The notes: generated from the letters alone by a model not told the origin. Numbered from the stretch's first letter, positions 40,201 through 51,888 are shown. The stretch: 64,000 nt of DNA from Streptococcus mitis (GCF_013305725.1 NZ_CP047883.1:1653001-1717000); one strand, 5' to 3'. A program made the numbers and translations.

Positions 40201-43200
40201 GCACTCGTTGAAGCTGATGTACTTGCACTTGTCGAAGCTGACGTACTTGCTGACGTGCTTGCACTTGTTGAAGCTGATGTACTTGCTGATGTGCTAGCCG
40301 ATGTACTTGCGCTGGTTGAAGCCGACGTACTTGCGCTGGTTGAAGCCGACGTACTTGCTGATGTGCTTGCCGATGTGCTTGCACTTGTTGAAGCCGACGT
40401 GCTTGCTGACGTGCTTGCACTTGTTGAAGCTGACGTACTTGCTGATGTGCTTGCACTTGTTGAAGCCGACGTACTTGCTGACGTGCTTGCGCTCGTTGAA
40501 GCGGATGTACTTGCTGATGTGCTTGCACTCGTTGAAGCTGATGTACTTGCACTTGTCGAAGCTGACGTACTTGCTGACGTGCTTGCACTTGTTGAAGCTG
40601 ATGTACTTGCTGATGTGCTAGCCGATGTACTTGCGCTGGTTGAAGCCGACGTACTTGCGCTGGTTGAAGCCGACGTACTTGCTGATGTGCTTGCCGATGT
40701 GCTTGCACTTGTTGAAGCCGACGTGCTTGCTGACGTGCTTGCACTTGTTGAAGCTGATGTACTTGCTGACGTGCTTGCGCTCGTTGAAGCGGATGTACTT
40801 GCACTTGTTGAAGCTGACGTACTTGCTGATGTGCTTGCACTTGTTGAAGCTGACGTACTTGCTGATGTGCTTGCACTTGTTGAAGCTGACGTACTTGCCG
40901 ATGTGCTTGCGCTCGTTGAAGCGGACGTACTTGCTGATGTGCTTGCACTTGTTGAAGCGGACGTACTTGCTGATGTACTTGCACTTGTTGAAGCTGATGT
41001 GCTAGCCGATGTACTTGCGCTTGTTGAAGCTGATGTACTTGCTGACGTGCTTGCACTTGTTGAAGCTGACGTACTTGCCGATGTACTTGCCGACGTGCTT
41101 GCACTCACCGATGCACTTGTTGAAGCTGACTCTGATGCACTTGTTGAAGCTGACTCTGAACGATATTTCTTATCTGAAACAGTTTCATCTTGACTATAGA
41201 CCGTTGGTGCATACGGTTGACTACCAGATGTTACTTTAGCATTATCTTTATAATAAACTGTTGCAACACCATTCTCACTTACGTCAATACTAGAAATACG
41301 ATCCCGACCGTTTGGAGTCACTTTATCATGAGCTTTTCTTATTTCTTCACGAACGTTTTCCTTATCAGTTTCTGTTAAGTGATTTTTATCCTTAACTTCT
41401 GTCAGATTAATAGCAGGCTTCTTAAACAAGTTTTGCAACTGATCTTGCTGAATTCGAATTTCTCCTACATCAACAGTGTTGCCACTAGGATCTGTAGCAG
41501 TGAGCCAACGTCCCCAGGTGTTCCCTGATTTCCACGCAAGATCTTTATTAGCAACCGCATTAATAGTAAATGTGGTCTGGTCATCATTGGTTAAAGTATT
41601 GATAATATTTGTGATAGGACCAGTTCCCCACTCAGGTGTGTTTTCGAAGAAATCTGTCAAATCTTTTCTATTACCAGAAACCTTTAAGGTGACTAACTTA
41701 CCACTGTTATCTTTACCTGTATAAGTAATCTGGATTTTATCTCCAGCATAGAACAAATAGCGACCATTGCCATCTCTCTTAGGCTCTTGACCATTTACTG
41801 TTACAGTATAAGTAATTGTTGGTTTCACACGTTCAGGAGTAATCCTACTTGTCGTTACTTCTGAATTCAGACCAGCAACTGTAGATTTAGCTGTTACATC
41901 ACCTGTCGGAAGAAGACCGTTATTGCCGTCGTAAGCTTTTTTCAGGTCAGTAGGTTCAAATGTCACACTTGTTTCATTGGCCTTAGCTCTCTTCTCGAAC
42001 GTATGGCCTGCTAAAGTCAAGGTTACAAGAGCTCCAGGCGTTACATTCGTAACAACGATCGAACGATTTGGCAAACCACCCGTTTCATTAGTAGAATCTA
42101 CTGAGATAGCTGGTGCTTGTGGATTTACTTTCACAGTAACAGGGACGTTTTGTTTAACTTTGACACCCGTTGAGTCTGCAGGTAACTCTACCTCCACTTG
42201 CTTGGTAAATGTTCCAACTGTCGTAAGTGACGGCGCACCACCAACCCACGTGTATTTAGTGTTTGTTGCGTTAAAATCTGGAGTTCCTGTTACTCTTGTA
42301 ACCGCTTCTTTAGGATTGGCTACAGCTTGTTTATAACCAGCTTCATCCGTCTTGTTTTGCGTGAAAACATAAGAACGGTCTGATTCAAACTTATAGACAT
42401 CATGAACAACATCAACGGTCTTATTTAATTTAACAGCGTCTCCCGCACCCATACGACCAACAGGATAAGTAAAGGTCACTTGGTAGTTGTGTCGACCTGT
42501 TTCTGCTGTGCTAATCGGTGAACTTGAAACAGCCTGACCATTTTTTCTCCAAGTTTTACTAACTCCATCTGGGTAGGCATCGTCTCCTTGCTTAGTCACA
42601 TAATTATGCAAATCTGTTCCATTATGAGGAGCTGTACCTTGGATATCATTCACCGGTCCTTTAGGAGCAATCGTAGCTAAAACCTTATAGTTGACCGTTA
42701 CATCATCGGTTGAACCATCCGAATAGGTAACACGCGCAACGGCACTCTTTGTTCCAGTAGTCGAATTGTTAATCGGATTCAACCATCTAACTGTCGCACC
42801 CGCAGGTAAAGCTTTTCCACCTTCAAGCTGAACAAAATTAGCTGCTTTTCCCAAATCCGCTGGATTTCCCAAATCCGCTACTGTTTCACCCGCATAGGTA
42901 TAAATGGTATCTACTTTAGCTACGGCATTATACTTATCCGTTTGATCCTTGACAACAAACTTGATATAACCTTCGTTATTATCAGTACTATTTGATGTAT
43001 TCTGGTTATCCGTAGTTACGAGTTTACGTTCAGTAAATGCCCCTTTTTGCAGGCTTTTATTTAGGGTGCCTGTCAAAGTAATAGTAGCATTGTCTTGGTT
43101 TGTCGTAGAAGTGATTGGATTTGAACGAGTGACACCAGTAAAGCCACCATAGTTAGAAGCACTACCATCCGCAGCTCCAGATGTCGTCGTCAATTTCAAT

Positions 43201-46190
43201 GAATTGATTTTTCCAGAGTCATCCGTCGCTTTTAGGGTAATATTGACCGGTTCGTTGCGGTATAGATAGATTTCTTTCGTTGCCGGATTGTCATAAGGAA
43301 TAACTAACTTAGGACGTTCGTTGACTGTTACTGACTGTGGAATTGGATCGCTACGCGTACCATCTTTGTAAATAATCGTCGCTGTACCATCGGCCTGAAC
43401 TTCGATATCCTGGATACGGTAAGTTGTCTTATCATTTTTGGCATAGATAGCAGCCTTAACATCATTCTTCTCAGGCTCCGTGAGATTATTCTTATCTACA
43501 ACAGGCGTGAACTCAGGATTTTTTATTGTAAATTCTGATTCATGCTTATAACGCTCATTCAAAGCACGTTGCTTAATAAAGAAGTTTCCTGTATTTGCAT
43601 CCCCAGCTTGAGTATAGTTACCAGCCTTATCTGTTGCGACAGCATTTCTGCGCCAATGATTCCCATTAGCAAATGCCAAATCATCCTTCATGTGTCCTGT
43701 AACAGTAATTCGAGCTGGACTAGATTCAGTCGCAACGATTTCACCATTAGGATCTGACAGGGAAGCAACTGTCCCCGTACCATATTTTGAATCTTTAAAG
43801 ATATTGTCAGCCAAGTCAGAAGCAGGTCTGAAATTGTCTGATTCTGGAACAAGTTTAAATTCTCTCAACTTGCCCTTGTTATCAGTCGCAGTCATATCAA
43901 CTGTGAAATCATCACCCGCATAGATATAGTAATATTTACCTCCTGCTATTGGTCCTGTTTCTGCAGCTAGAGGTTTACCATTACGGGTCACAGTAACGGT
44001 TGTTACTGGAGGTATTTTTTCCTTCTCTAAAGAAGCATTGATGACACTAGTAGAACCGTCACGATAAGTAACCGTGATAGTACCATCTGTTGCAACGTCA
44101 ATTTTAGATTTGGTACCAGGGTAAGATAGCGTAAAGCTACCATCTGGATTGGTCGTTTGACTTGCTTGAGCAATATTTGGAGCAAGATCTCCATTTTTAG
44201 ATAAATCAACTAAGTTTGATTGTTTTCCAACAAAATTATTATAAACTTCCTTAACTTCATCAGGTGTCAAATGGTTCAAATCAGAAACCTGAACAGTATC
44301 GCCACTTTGGATATCATGACGTTCGTTGAAACCTTTAATATAGTAGCCTACATTAGCAGCAGCTTGGGCACCAGAATTATCAGTTCCGACGAAGCGGTAA
44401 ATATATGTTTTTCCTACTTCTGCTGACGCATCGTTTCCACCAATTGTTCCCTGAATTCGAGCTGTTACGTTAGCATTCCCTAAGTATTGATTATTATTAG
44501 GGCCTGCATAACCCACCCCAGGAATTACATTACGATTCTCAATATTAAAATATTTAATACGAACACCAGTACCCTGTAGTCCCACAGGATCATCAATAAC
44601 ATCTCCATTAAAGACTTCCTTATAAGGAGTTACATTAAAACGTAATTTTGAGTTGGTATTCGTTTCCGTTGGAGTTTGTTGTCTATACCCTGTTGGAACA
44701 CTTGCTGATTGAACTGCCGAACCATTCCCTGGAGTATTTTCATAAATAGGAGCAGAACTTACTTGAACCTGCATATTCGCAGTCGCAGTCGGAACATTAT
44801 TATCGTATTTAACCCTTACTACAACTTGTCCCTCTAAGTTCCTGTTTTGGCCATGACGATAACTATAACCCGCCTCTAAACCATGTGTATATGTTTTTTC
44901 CATTGCACTACCGTTAAAGGTCGCACTTTGGACATGTCCACCTTTGCCTACTTCGATTTTTACACCGACATGACTCAAGGCACTATCAGCATGGACATTC
45001 ATGGTGTATGTCGCGATACCAGTAGCCTTATCAAAAGTAGCAGTTGGACTACTTACATTCATACGTCCGTCATTCTGAATAGGAGCCCAACTCGCACGAA
45101 GAGAAGCACCGCGCAACATTGCTTTACCATTACGGGCATCACGCGCGCCTGATTGCGCTCTTAAAACAGCATTGACAATAGAATTACGAGCCAAGGTAGC
45201 TTTTTGCACCACCTCTGTCCAGTCACTCGTTGGATCTGTCAAAGCTTTTTCAATAGCTGTCACTGCTGCATTTACCTTAGTAATTGCAGAATCAGTGTTT
45301 GGCAAACCAGCAGCTTTCGCTAAGTATTCACCTATTTCAGCTGAAAGCTTGGTTAACTTCTTACGATTTTCTTCATTTTGTTTAGCAGAAACTTCGGAAG
45401 TTGCGATGGCTCCAGCAGTAACTCCTACGATACTAGTCATGGTAGAAGTTGATTGAGCAGCACTTGCACTAACCTTCCCATCAATTTCAGTTGCCTTCAG
45501 TAGAGCAGAATCGATTTTAAGGCTAGTTGATTCTGTTGATACAGAAGCATCTCGCTCAGTTGCTGTAGCAGATGTGCTCTGTTCACCTGATAAAGTTGAC
45601 GCTAAAGAAAAACTACTCGGCTTACTTGTTGATTGACTGATACTAGTAGAGGTGCTGACAGATGCACTTGTCGAAGCACTATTAGAAGTACTGGCTGAGG
45701 TACTTGCAGAGGTACTTGCAGAAGTACTCGTCGAAGCACTGGCTGACGAACTCTTAGATACAGATTCTGACATCGAAGCGCTTGCGCTTACAGAAGTAGA
45801 CAAGCTAGCAGAATTTTCCGAGTTACTTAGAGATGTCGTACCCAAAACTACTGTATCATTTGTAACCAAAAGATCTGGATTTTCCAGTGTTTTTTCCACA
45901 GCTACTGTTTCATTTGCAAACACTTTTGTTTGAGTAGCAACAGTACCCCCTAAAACAGCCCCTGTGGCAGCAAGTCCCTTGATAATATCCAGACCTGTAA
46001 TAGACGGATTTACTTTATCCTCTACTACTTCTGTCATGACTTGAGTCGTGTCTACACCACCCCGCAAGACCTTGAACAAACCAAAAAGAGAGGTTGAAGC
46101 TCGCAACCAATGTTTTCCTGATTTGATCAACTTATACCGCGTCACACGGTCCGTTTCTCTATACTTACCTTTCTGACGTCTAAAAAACAT
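34278..46190 (-). CDS. Giant serine-rich repeat adhesin (PsrP/MonX-like SRRP), LPxTG-anchored
   Basis: A 3970-residue surface glycoprotein. The N-terminus has the KxYKxGKxW-type signal ([17 protein letters not shown], residues about 18-34) with a long signal peptide ending near ATQTKVFA. A short Ser-rich region (about 117-220), a helical segment (about 225-370) and a long non-repeat binding region (to about 1670) follow. The binding region has Ig-like blocks recurring near residues 755, 975 and 1479, a Rib-type block, and short LTxxExxxV helices. Residues about 1677-3866 are almost pure ASTS tetrapeptides. The C-terminus has LPNTGES, a hydrophobic stretch and RRKNDNEE. It matches PsrP-type adhesins; S. 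mitis B6 is reported to carry a very large one named MonX, and identity with it is not tested. Confidence 0.93.
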   Translation of the reverse strand: MFFRRQKGKYRETDRVTRYKLIKSGKHWLRASTSLFGLFKVLRGGVDTTQVMTEVVEDKVNPSITGLDIIKGLAATGAVLGGTVATQTKVFANETVAVEKTLENPDLLVTNDTVVLGTTSLSNSENSASLSTSVSASASMSESVSKSSSASASTSTSASTSASTSASTSNSASTSASVSTSTSISQSTSKPSSFSLASTLSGEQSTSATATERDASVSTESTSLKIDSALLKATEIDGKVSASAAQSTSTMTSIVGVTAGAIATSEVSAKQNEENRKKLTKLSAEIGEYLAKAAGLPNTDSAITKVNAAVTAIEKALTDPTSDWTEVVQKATLARNSIVNAVLRAQSGARDARNGKAMLRGASLRASWAPIQNDGRMNVSSPTATFDKATGIATYTMNVHADSALSHVGVKIEVGKGGHVQSATFNGSAMEKTYTHGLEAGYSYRHGQNRNLEGQVVVRVKYDNNVPTATANMQVQVSSAPIYENTPGNGSAVQSASVPTGYRQQTPTETNTNSKLRFNVTPYKEVFNGDVIDDPVGLQGTGVRIKYFNIENRNVIPGVGYAGPNNNQYLGNANVTARIQGTIGGNDASAEVGKTYIYRFVGTDNSGAQAAANVGYYIKGFNERHDIQSGDTVQVSDLNHLTPDEVKEVYNNFVGKQSNLVDLSKNGDLAPNIAQASQTTNPDGSFTLSYPGTKSKIDVATDGTITVTYRDGSTSVINASLEKEKIPPVTTVTVTRNGKPLAAETGPIAGGKYYYIYAGDDFTVDMTATDNKGKLREFKLVPESDNFRPASDLADNIFKDSKYGTGTVASLSDPNGEIVATESSPARITVTGHMKDDLAFANGNHWRRNAVATDKAGNYTQAGDANTGNFFIKQRALNERYKHESEFTIKNPEFTPVVDKNNLTEPEKNDVKAAIYAKNDKTTYRIQDIEVQADGTATIIYKDGTRSDPIPQSVTVNERPKLVIPYDNPATKEIYLYRNEPVNITLKATDDSGKINSLKLTTTSGAADGSASNYGGFTGVTRSNPITSTTNQDNATITLTGTLNKSLQKGAFTERKLVTTDNQNTSNSTDNNEGYIKFVVKDQTDKYNAVAKVDTIYTYAGETVADLGNPADLGKAANFVQLEGGKALPAGATVRWLNPINNSTTGTKSAVARVTYSDGSTDDVTVNYKVLATIAPKGPVNDIQGTAPHNGTDLHNYVTKQGDDAYPDGVSKTWRKNGQAVSSSPISTAETGRHNYQVTFTYPVGRMGAGDAVKLNKTVDVVHDVYKFESDRSYVFTQNKTDEAGYKQAVANPKEAVTRVTGTPDFNATNTKYTWVGGAPSLTTVGTFTKQVEVELPADSTGVKVKQNVPVTVKVNPQAPAISVDSTNETGGLPNRSIVVTNVTPGALVTLTLAGHTFEKRAKANETSVTFEPTDLKKAYDGNNGLLPTGDVTAKSTVAGLNSEVTTSRITPERVKPTITYTVTVNGQEPKRDGNGRYLFYAGDKIQITYTGKDNSGKLVTLKVSGNRKDLTDFFENTPEWGTGPITNIINTLTNDDQTTFTINAVANKDLAWKSGNTWGRWLTATDPSGNTVDVGEIRIQQDQLQNLFKKPAINLTEVKDKNHLTETDKENVREEIRKAHDKVTPNGRDRISSIDVSENGVATVYYKDNAKVTSGSQPYAPTVYSQDETVSDKKYRSESASTSASESASTSASVSASTSASTSASTSASTSASTSASTSASTSASTSASTSASTSASTSASTSASTSASTSASTSASTSASTSASTSASTSASTSASTSASTSASTSASTSASTSASTSASTSASTSASTSASTSASTSASTSASTSASTSASTSASTSASTSASTSASTSASTSASTSASTSASTSASTSASTSASTSASTSASTSASTSASTSASTSASTSASTSASTSASTSASTSASTSASTSASTSASTSASTSASTSASTSASTSASTSASTSASTSASTSASTSASTSASTSASTSASTSASTSASTSASTSASTSASTSASTSASTSASTSASTSASTSASTSASTSASTSASTSASTSASTSASTSASTSASTSASTSASTSASTSASTSASTSASTSASTSASTSASTSASTSASTSASTSASTSASTSASTSASTSASTSASTSASTSASTSASTSASTSASTSASTSASTSASTSASTSASTSASTSASTSASTSASTSASTSASTSASTSASTSASTSASTSASTSASTSASTSASTSASTSASTSASTSASTSASTSASTSASTSASTSASTSASTSASTSASTSASTSASTSASTSASTSASTSASTSASTSASTSASTSASTSASTSASTSASTSASTSASTSASTSASTSASTSASTSASTSASTSASTSASTSASTSASTSASTSASTSASTSASTSASTSASTSASTSASTSASTSASTSASTSASTSASTSASTSASTSASTSASTSASTSASTSASTSVSTSASTSASTSASTSASTSASTSASTSASTSASTSASTSASTSASTSASTSASTSASTSASTSASTSASTSASTSASTSASTSASTSASTSASTSASTSASTSASTSASTSASTSASTSASTSASTSASTSASTSASTSASTSASTSASTSASTSASTSASTSASTSASTSASTSASTSASTSASTSASTSASTSASTSASTSASTSASTSASTSASTSASTSASTSASTSASTSASTSASTSASTSASTSASTSASTSASTSASTSASTSASTSASTSASTSASTSASTSASTSASTSASTSASTSASTSASTSASTSASTSASTSASTSASTSASTSASTSASTSASTSASTSASTSASTSASTSASTSASTSASTSASTSASTSASTSASTSASTSASTSASTSASTSASTSASTSASTSASTSASTSASTSASTSASTSASTSASTSASTSVSTSASTSASTSASTSASTSASTSASTSASTSASTSASTSASTSASTSASTSASTSASTSASTSASTSASTSASTSASTSASTSASTSASTSASTSASTSASTSASTSASTSASTSASTSASTSASTSASTSASTSASTSASTSASTSASTSASTSASTSASTSASTSASTSASTSASTSASTSASTSASTSASTSASTSASTSASTSASTSASTSASTSASTSASTSASTSASTSASTSASTSASTSASTSASTSASTSASTSASTSASTSASTSASTSASTSASTSASTSASTSASTSASTSASTSASTSASTSASTSASTSASTSASTSASTSASTSASTSASTSASTSASTSASTSASTSASTSASTSASTSASTSASTSASTSASTSASTSASTSASTSASTSASTSASTSASTSASTSASTSASTSASTSASTSASTSASTSASTSASTSASTSASTSASTSASTSASTSASTSASTSASTSASTSASTSASTSASTSASTSASTSASTSASTSASTSASTSASTSASTSASTSASTSASTSASTSASTSASTSASTSASTSASTSASTSASTSASTSASTSASTSASTSASTSASTSASTSASTSASTSASTSASTSASTSASTSASTSASTSASTSASTSASTSASTSASTSASTSASTSASTSASTSASTSASTSASTSASTSASTSASTSASTSASTSASTSASTSASTSASTSASTSASTSASTSASTSASTSASTSASTSASTSASTSASTSASTSASTSASTSASTSASTSASTSASTSASTSASTSASTSASTSASTSASTSASTSASTSASTSASTSASTSASTSASTSASTSASTSASTSASTSASTSASTSASTSASTSASTSASTSASTSASTSASTSASTSASTSASTSASTSASTSASTSASTSASTSASTSASTSASTSASTSASTSASTSVVTSKGLAEIRSLDSLDINSIIASDSVSTSVSQSLSLSVSMSESMVHSTSINSEPQTIPAKAGKQLPNTGESASVSSALLGAVAGLTGLGLVAKRRKNDNEE
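34590..41160 (-). repeat. SRR2: about 6.6 kb of 12-bp units encoding ASTS tetrapeptides
   Basis: The basic unit is 12 bp (one Ala-Ser-Thr-Ser tetrapeptide), with a 24/36-bp higher-order pattern in codon choice and larger segmental duplications of several hundred bases. No unit contains a stop in most frames, so long phantom frames appear on both strands. Every insertion or deletion visible keeps the 12-bp register. The region is rich in Ser/Thr acceptor sites for GtfA/GtfB. Copy number in an assembly of this kind of DNA may not be exact. Confidence 0.95.
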
Positions 46191-46252
46191 GTTTTACCCT
46201 TTCGTTACATACCATAAGTGGACAATCCACCCGATTTTAATCATACTTTTAT

Positions 46253-46281
46253 AGTATACCCCAAGTGCAAACGATAGTCAA
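46253..46281 (-). promoter_or_regulatory. Sigma-A promoter of the SRRP gene
   Basis: On the minus strand TTGACT (46276-46281), 17 bases, TATACT (46253-46258), about 60 bases ahead of the start codon: a near-consensus strong promoter. A 7-bp inverted repeat AAGCATC/GATGCTT (46280-46315) abuts the -35 and could be an operator. Confidence 0.8.
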
Positions 46282-46513
46282 GCATCTTAATATATTTTTA
46301 TATAATACGATGCTTCAAACTAACTTGTATAGATTGTCCCAAATCATCCTTACATATTACACTCATAAAATTACCTAAAACAAAATTCAATCCACTTTTT
46401 ATGCTTTCTTTCTATAAATTCATATTATAAAAATAAAACTATAACAATGCTCATACCATCAACAAACTCACCTTTTCATAATTGTTATGTTGTAATATTT
46501 TCGAATCAAAAAA

Positions 46514-46912
46514 GCTGTGAATCATGACATTCACAGCAGTCACCGATTTTTAAGCCACTACACGGAGTTTGGCAAATCGATTCTATTTACAAACGAAGTT
46601 AGCTAGACCACTCACTAGCAGTTACGACGGAAAAATCCACGAATCAATATCATTCGCGGACTTTTACTAGTGAAGCGTTTAGGTAGACCGCCATAGCGGT
46701 TACCTATTATTAGATTACGACACTGAGTTTTACAAATCAATTCCATTTGTAAAACTCAGTTAGTGAGGCAGGCAGGTAGGCAACTTTCTACCAATCACGA
46801 CGTAAAGTTTTACGAATCGATAATATTCGTAAAACTTTACTAGTGGAGCGCCTAGCCAAGTTCCATAGAAACTTGGCGTTAGTTACTTGATTGTGTAACA
46901 ATCTAAGTAACT
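46514..46912. repeat. Array of related hairpins with conserved GAAT/ATTC-type core
   Basis: Five primary hairpins at 46514-46537, 46567-46594, 46631-46665, 46723-46759 and 46802-46840 share an AAT..ATT core closing a 6-7 base loop that begins with C; four loops are exactly 7 bases. The last two stems are perfect over 15 and 16 bp but differ in sequence with matched changes on both arms. Four are followed by TAGTG-like spacers and a second small hairpin (46602-46619, 46682-46704, 46775-46792, 46855-46877), then TTACGAC or similar. A last 14-bp stem lies at 46881-46912 next to the prfC stop. No T tract follows any stem. Function unknown. Confidence 0.8.
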
Positions 46913-46920
46913 TTGGCGAT

Positions 46921-48465
46921 CTACATCTTCTCTTCCAACTCTACGTCTGGATACTTGTCCGCAAACCAGCGGAGGGCAAAGTCATTTTCAAAGAGAAAGA
47001 CTGGTTGGTCGAAACGGTCTTTAGCCAAGATATTTCGGCTTGACGACATCCGTTCATCCAAGTCCTCAGGCTTGATCCAACGAACGGTCTTTTTACCCAT
47101 TGGGCTCATAACTACTTCAGCGTTGTACTCGCCTTCCATGCGGTGTTTAAAGACTTCAAACTGGAGTTGACCGACAGCTCCCAGCATGTACTCGCCTGTT
47201 TGGTAATTCTTATAAAGCTGGATGGCTCCTTCTTGTACCAGTTGCTCAATCCCCTTATGGAAGGATTTTTGCTTCATGACATTCTTAGCAGAAACTTTCA
47301 TGAAAATTTCAGGTGTAAAGGTTGGTAGGGGTTCAAATTCAAACTTGTTTTTTCCAACTGTTAAAGTGTCCCCAACCTGATAAGTACCGGTATCGTAAAC
47401 ACCGATGATATCACCTGCCACGGCATTGGTCACATTCTCACGACTTTCCGCCATAAACTGAGTGACATTTGAAAGTTTAGCACCCTTACCAGTACGAGGC
47501 AGGTTGACACTCATGCCACGCTCAAATTCCCCTGATACGATACGGACAAAGGCGATACGGTCACGGTGACGAGGATCCATGTTGGCTTGGATTTTAAAGA
47601 CAAATCCTGAGAAATCCTCGTCATAAGGATCCACAATTTCTCCATCTGTTTTCTTGTGCCCATGTGGTTCTGGAGCAAACTTGAGGAAGGTTTCAAGGAA
47701 GGTCTGCACACCAAAGTTTGTCAAAGCTGAACCGAAAAAGACAGGTGTTAATTCTCCAGCAAGGATAGCTTCCTCTGAGAATTCATTTCCAGCTTCATTT
47801 AAAAGTTCAATATCATCTTTGACTTGCTCGTAGAAAGGATTGCTACCAAAAAGCTTGTCCCCATCTTCTAGGCTAGCAAAACGCTCATCCCCCTTGTAAA
47901 GTTCCAAGCGTTGGTTATAGAGGTCATAGAGCCCTTCAAAAGCTTTCCCCATCCCGATTGGCCAGTTCATCGGATAACTCGCAATACCTAGGACTTCTTC
48001 TAGTTCTTGCAATAGGTCCAGTGGCTCACGGCCATCACGGTCCAGCTTGTTCATAAAGGTAAAGACTGGAATCCCACGGTGCTTGACAACCTCAAACAAT
48101 TTCTTGGTTTGGGCCTCGATACCCTTGGCAGAATCGACGACCATGACCGCAGCATCCACCGCCATCAAGGTACGATAAGTATCTTCTGAGAAGTCCTCGT
48201 GCCCTGGGGTGTCTAGGATATTCACGCGCTTACCATCGTAGTCAAACTGCATCACAGATGAAGTCACCGAAATCCCACGTTGTTTCTCGATATCCATCCA
48301 GTCAGACTTGGCAAAAGTCCCTGTTTTCTTTCCTTTTACGGTACCAGCTTCACGAATCTCGCCCCCAAAGTAGAGCAACTGCTCAGTGATGGTTGTTTTC
48401 CCGGCGTCAGGGTGGGAGATGATAGCAAAGGTACGACGTTTCTTAATTTCTTCTTGAATATTCAT
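46921..48465 (-). CDS. prfC: Peptide chain release factor 3
   Basis: A 514-residue GTPase that removes RF1/RF2 from the ribosome after termination. Motifs: G1 [11 protein letters not shown], switch region [10 protein letters not shown]3 [10 protein letters not shown] and G4 [10 protein letters not shown]. Length is normal. The start ATG at 48465 has a weak purine-rich site (AAAGAGAAC). It is divergent from gatC and has an extended -10 (TGGTACAAT, box 48530-48535). Its stop lies nine bases beyond the hairpin array. Confidence 0.97.
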   Translation of the reverse strand: MNIQEEIKKRRTFAIISHPDAGKTTITEQLLYFGGEIREAGTVKGKKTGTFAKSDWMDIEKQRGISVTSSVMQFDYDGKRVNILDTPGHEDFSEDTYRTLMAVDAAVMVVDSAKGIEAQTKKLFEVVKHRGIPVFTFMNKLDRDGREPLDLLQELEEVLGIASYPMNWPIGMGKAFEGLYDLYNQRLELYKGDERFASLEDGDKLFGSNPFYEQVKDDIELLNEAGNEFSEEAILAGELTPVFFGSALTNFGVQTFLETFLKFAPEPHGHKKTDGEIVDPYDEDFSGFVFKIQANMDPRHRDRIAFVRIVSGEFERGMSVNLPRTGKGAKLSNVTQFMAESRENVTNAVAGDIIGVYDTGTYQVGDTLTVGKNKFEFEPLPTFTPEIFMKVSAKNVMKQKSFHKGIEQLVQEGAIQLYKNYQTGEYMLGAVGQLQFEVFKHRMEGEYNAEVVMSPMGKKTVRWIKPEDLDERMSSSRNILAKDRFDQPVFLFENDFALRWFADKYPDVELEEKM

Positions 48466-48529
48466 AAGTTCTCTTTCTTTGATTCTCTATTTTTCTTTTT
48501 TCAATAGCTAAGAATGATTTTTACATTGG

Positions 48530-48535
48530 ATTGTA
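48530..48535 (-). promoter_or_regulatory. Extended -10 of prfC
   Basis: The minus strand reads TGGTACAAT about 65 bases before the prfC start. The -35 region is not clear. Confidence 0.45.
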
Positions 48536-48631
48536 CCATTCCTTTCAACATTCCATTATATCGGATTTTAGCATTTTTTTCAATTTCTATTTCTTTTCAC
48601 TTCCCCCTCCCTTATTTATAGGAAAATATGG

Positions 48632-48637
48632 TAAAAT
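48632..48637 (+). promoter_or_regulatory. Extended -10 of gatCAB
   Basis: TGGTAAAAT, about 40 bases ahead of the gatC start, is the best promoter candidate. The -35 box is weak. Confidence 0.45.
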
Positions 48638-48677
48638 AGAACAGACTAAAAATCATCATTTCACGAAAGGATGCAAG

Positions 48678-48980
48678 ATGAAAATTACGCAAGAAGAGGT
48701 AACACACGTTGCCAATCTTTCAAAATTAAGATTCTCTGAAGAAGAAACTGCTGCCTTTGCGACGACCTTATCTAAGATTGTTGACATGGTTGAATTGCTG
48801 GGCGAAGTTGACACAGCTGGTGTCGCACCAACTACAACTATGGCTGACCGCAAGACCGTACTCCGCCCTGATGTGGCCGAAGAAGGAACAGATCGCGATC
48901 GCTTGTTTAAAAATGTACCTGAAAAAGACAACTACTATATCAAGGTACCAGCTATCCTAGACGATGGAGGAGATGCCTAA
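48678..48980 (+). CDS. gatC: Asp-tRNA(Asn)/Glu-tRNA(Gln) amidotransferase subunit C
   Basis: A 100-residue subunit that bridges GatA and GatB in the transamidation of Glu-tRNA(Gln) and Asp-tRNA(Asn). It begins [20 protein letters not shown] and ends with the conserved [11 protein letters not shown]. The frame is open 49 codons further upstream, but the ATG at 48678 with AAAGGA before it gives the family N-terminus. Its stop overlaps the gatA start (TAATG). Confidence 0.96.
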   Translation: MKITQEEVTHVANLSKLRFSEEETAAFATTLSKIVDMVELLGEVDTAGVAPTTTMADRKTVLRPDVAEEGTDRDRLFKNVPEKDNYYIKVPAILDDGGDA

Positions 48981-50446
48981 TGACTTTTAACAATAAAACC
49001 ATTGAAGACTTGCACAATCTCCTTGTTTCTAAGGAAATTTCTGCAACCGAATTAACACAAGCAACGCTTGAAGATATCAAGTCTCGCGAGACAGCTATCA
49101 ACGCTTTTGTTACCATCGCTGAAGAGCAGGCTCTTGCTCAAGCCAAAGCCATTGATGAAGCTGGAATTGACGCTGATAATGTCCTTTCAGGAATTCCACT
49201 TGCCGTTAAGGATAACATCTCTACTGACGGTATCCTCACAACTGCTGCCTCAAAAATGCTCTACAACTACGAACCTATCTTTGATGCGACAGCTGTATCA
49301 AATGCTAAATCAAAAGGCATGATTGTCGTCGGAAAAACCAACATGGACGAATTTGCCATGGGTGGTTCTGGTGAAACTTCTTACTATGGTGCTACTAAAA
49401 ATGCATGGGACCATACCAAGGTTCCTGGTGGTTCATCAAGTGGTTCTGCCGCAGCTGTAGCCTCAGGGCAAGTTCGCTTGTCACTTGGTTCTGATACTGG
49501 TGGCTCCATCCGCCAACCAGCTGCCTTCAATGGGATCGTTGGTCTCAAACCAACCTACGGAACGGTTTCTCGTTTCGGTCTCATTGCCTTTGGTAGCTCA
49601 TTGGACCAAATTGGACCTTTTGCTCCTACTGTTAAGGAGAATGCCCTCTTGCTCAACGCTATTGCAAGCGAAGATGCTAAAGACTCGACTTCTGCTCCTG
49701 TCCGCATTGCCGACTTTACCTCAAAAATCGGGCATGACATCAAGGGCATGAAAATCGCTTTGCCTAAAGAATATCTTGGTGAAGGAATTGACCCAGAGGT
49801 TAAGGAAGCCATTCTTAATGCGGCTAAACACTTTGAAAAACTTGGTGCCATCGTTGAAGAAGTCAGCCTTCCTCACTCTAAATACGGTGTTGCCGTTTAC
49901 TACATCATCGCTTCATCAGAAGCTTCATCAAACTTGCAACGTTTTGACGGTATCCGTTACGGCTACCGCGCAGAAGATGCAACCAACCTTGATGAAATCT
50001 ATGTAAACAGTCGTAGCCAAGGTTTTGGTGAAGAAGTGAAACGTCGTATCATGCTAGGCACTTTCAGTCTTTCATCAGGTTACTACGATGCCTACTACAA
50101 GAAGGCTGGTCAGGTTCGTACACTCATCATTCAAGATTTCGAAAAAGTCTTCGCGGATTACGACTTGATTTTGGGTCCAACTGCTCCAAGTGTTGCCTAT
50201 GACTTGGACTCACTCAACCATGACCCAGTTGCCATGTACTTGGCTGACCTCTTGACCATTCCAGTCAACTTGGCAGGACTTCCAGGGATTTCGATTCCTG
50301 CTGGATTCTCTCAAGGTCTACCTGTCGGTCTCCAATTGATCGGTCCTAAGTATTCTGAGGAAACTATTTACCAAGCTGCTGCTGCTTTTGAGGCGACAAC
50401 AGACTACCACAAACAACAACCCGTGATTTTTGGAGGTGATAACTAA
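48980..50446 (+). CDS. gatA: Asp-tRNA(Asn)/Glu-tRNA(Gln) amidotransferase subunit A
   Basis: A 488-residue amidase-signature enzyme that frees ammonia from glutamine for GatB. The Ser-cisSer-Lys triad is visible: Lys in LAVKDNIST near residue 77, Ser residues in [16 protein letters not shown] and [10 protein letters not shown]. Length and ends are normal. Coupled to gatC and gatB by TAATG overlaps. Confidence 0.97.
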   Translation: MTFNNKTIEDLHNLLVSKEISATELTQATLEDIKSRETAINAFVTIAEEQALAQAKAIDEAGIDADNVLSGIPLAVKDNISTDGILTTAASKMLYNYEPIFDATAVSNAKSKGMIVVGKTNMDEFAMGGSGETSYYGATKNAWDHTKVPGGSSSGSAAAVASGQVRLSLGSDTGGSIRQPAAFNGIVGLKPTYGTVSRFGLIAFGSSLDQIGPFAPTVKENALLLNAIASEDAKDSTSAPVRIADFTSKIGHDIKGMKIALPKEYLGEGIDPEVKEAILNAAKHFEKLGAIVEEVSLPHSKYGVAVYYIIASSEASSNLQRFDGIRYGYRAEDATNLDEIYVNSRSQGFGEEVKRRIMLGTFSLSSGYYDAYYKKAGQVRTLIIQDFEKVFADYDLILGPTAPSVAYDLDSLNHDPVAMYLADLLTIPVNLAGLPGISIPAGFSQGLPVGLQLIGPKYSEETIYQAAAAFEATTDYHKQQPVIFGGDN

Positions 50447-51888
50447 TGAACTTTGAAACAGTCATTGGACTTGAAGTCCACGTAGAGCTCAACACCAATT
50501 CAAAAATCTTCTCACCCACTTCTGCCCACTTTGGAAATGACCAAAATGCCAACACTAACGTGATTGACTGGTCTTTCCCAGGAGTTCTGCCAGTTCTTAA
50601 TAAAGGTGTTGTTGATGCCGGTATCAAAGCTGCTCTTGCCCTCAACATGGACATCCACAAAAAGATGCACTTTGACCGCAAGAACTACTTCTATCCTGAT
50701 AATCCCAAAGCCTACCAAATTTCTCAGTTTGATGAGCCAATCGGTTATAACGGCTGGATTGAAGTCGAGCTAGAAGACGGTACGACTAAGAAAATCGGTA
50801 TCGAACGTGCCCACCTAGAGGAAGACGCTGGTAAAAACACCCACGGTACAGATGGCTACTCTTATGTAGACCTCAACCGCCAAGGGGTGCCATTGATTGA
50901 GATTGTCTCTGAAGCCGACATGCGCTCACCAGAAGAAGCCTACGCTTATCTAACAGCCCTCAAGGAAGTTATCCAGTACGCTGGCATTTCTGACGTTAAG
51001 ATGGAAGAAGGGTCTATGCGTGTGGATGCCAATATCTCTCTTCGTCCGTATGGTCAAGAGAAATTCGGTACCAAAACTGAGTTGAAGAACCTCAACTCCT
51101 TCTCAAACGTTCGTAAGGGTCTTGAATACGAAGTGCAACGTCAGGCTGAAATCCTTCGCTCAGGTGGTCAAATTCGCCAAGAAACACGCCGTTACGATGA
51201 AGCTAACAAAGCAACTATCCTCATGCGTGTCAAGGAAGGGGCTGCAGACTACCGCTACTTCCCAGAACCAGACCTACCTCTCTTTGAAATCTCAGACGAG
51301 TGGATTGAGGAAATGCGTACAGAGTTACCAGAGTTTCCAAAAGAACGCCGTGTTCGCTATGTAGCTGACCTTGGCTTGTCAGACTATGATGCCAGCCAGT
51401 TGACTGCAAATAAAGTTACTTCTGACTTCTTTGAGAAAGCTGTTGCCCTCGGTGGCGATGCTAAGCAAGTCTCAAACTGGCTCCAAGGTGAGGTTGCTCA
51501 GTTCTTGAACGCTGAAGGCAAGACACTGGAACAAATCGAATTGACACCAGAAAACTTGGTTGAAATGATTGCCATCATCGAAGACGGCACTATTTCTTCT
51601 AAGATTGCCAAGAAAGTCTTTGTCCACCTTGCTAAAAATGGCGGTGGAGCGCGTGAATACGTGGAAAAAGCAGGCATGGTTCAAATCTCAGATCCAGATA
51701 TTCTGATTCCAATCATCCACCAAGTCTTCGCCGATAACGAGGCTGCTGTTGCCGACTTCAAGTCAGGCAAACGCAACGCAGACAAGGCCTTCACAGGCTT
51801 CCTCATGAAAGCAACCAAAGGCCAAGCCAACCCACAAGTCGCCCTTAAACTCCTTGCCCAAGAATTAGCGAAGTTGAAAAATGAGTAA
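50446..51888 (+). CDS. gatB: Asp-tRNA(Asn)/Glu-tRNA(Gln) amidotransferase subunit B
   Basis: A 480-residue subunit that activates the glutamyl or aspartyl group of the misacylated tRNA with ATP. It has [19 protein letters not shown] at the N-terminus, [14 protein letters not shown] near residue 120, and a C-terminal tRNA-binding YqeY-like domain ending [12 protein letters not shown]. It completes the gatCAB operon; a weak hairpin (51916-51933) lies after it. Confidence 0.97.
   Translation: MNFETVIGLEVHVELNTNSKIFSPTSAHFGNDQNANTNVIDWSFPGVLPVLNKGVVDAGIKAALALNMDIHKKMHFDRKNYFYPDNPKAYQISQFDEPIGYNGWIEVELEDGTTKKIGIERAHLEEDAGKNTHGTDGYSYVDLNRQGVPLIEIVSEADMRSPEEAYAYLTALKEVIQYAGISDVKMEEGSMRVDANISLRPYGQEKFGTKTELKNLNSFSNVRKGLEYEVQRQAEILRSGGQIRQETRRYDEANKATILMRVKEGAADYRYFPEPDLPLFEISDEWIEEMRTELPEFPKERRVRYVADLGLSDYDASQLTANKVTSDFFEKAVALGGDAKQVSNWLQGEVAQFLNAEGKTLEQIELTPENLVEMIAIIEDGTISSKIAKKVFVHLAKNGGGAREYVEKAGMVQISDPDILIPIIHQVFADNEAAVADFKSGKRNADKAFTGFLMKATKGQANPQVALKLLAQELAKLKNE

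Larger units (their letters stand above)
46191..46920. other. Gene-free region between SRRP gene and prfC
   Basis: 730 bases without a supported gene. 46191-46320 holds the SRRP ribosome binding site and promoter; 46320-46500 is AT-rich with nothing recognised; 46514-46912 is an array of hairpins listed separately. It is the point where the island meets the prfC block. Confidence 0.7.

Noticed and set aside
34580..41104. A 2174-codon minus-strand frame inside the SRRP gene in another phase
   Set aside because: It has only Gln/Arg/Val/His repeats produced by shifting the ASTS frame; no start signal and no extension beyond the repeat.
34590..41160. Possible CRISPR-like array because of regular repeats
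   Set aside because: Units are 12 bp without unique spacers and stay in frame within a protein gene; no cas genes are nearby.
34531..41193. A 2220-codon plus-strand open frame opposite the SRRP repeat
   Set aside because: It is the mirror of the 12-bp ASTS repeat, reading as ADVL/LVEA units. No ribosome binding site, no recognisable ends, and openness follows from the lack of stop triplets in the repeat.
34613..41239. Many 60-340 codon plus-strand frames rich in MYL/LLK repeats
   Set aside because: They are pieces of the third phase over the same repeat, broken wherever GCTAGC supplies a TAG.
46514..46912. Hairpin array read as tandem terminators of the SRRP or prfC genes
   Set aside because: None of the stems is followed by a T tract on either strand, and repeated cores with a constant loop length argue for another role.
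48531..48677. Upstream extension of gatC by 49 codons
   Set aside because: It covers the promoter region and encodes a Phe-rich non-conserved sequence; the ATG at 48678 fits the family.
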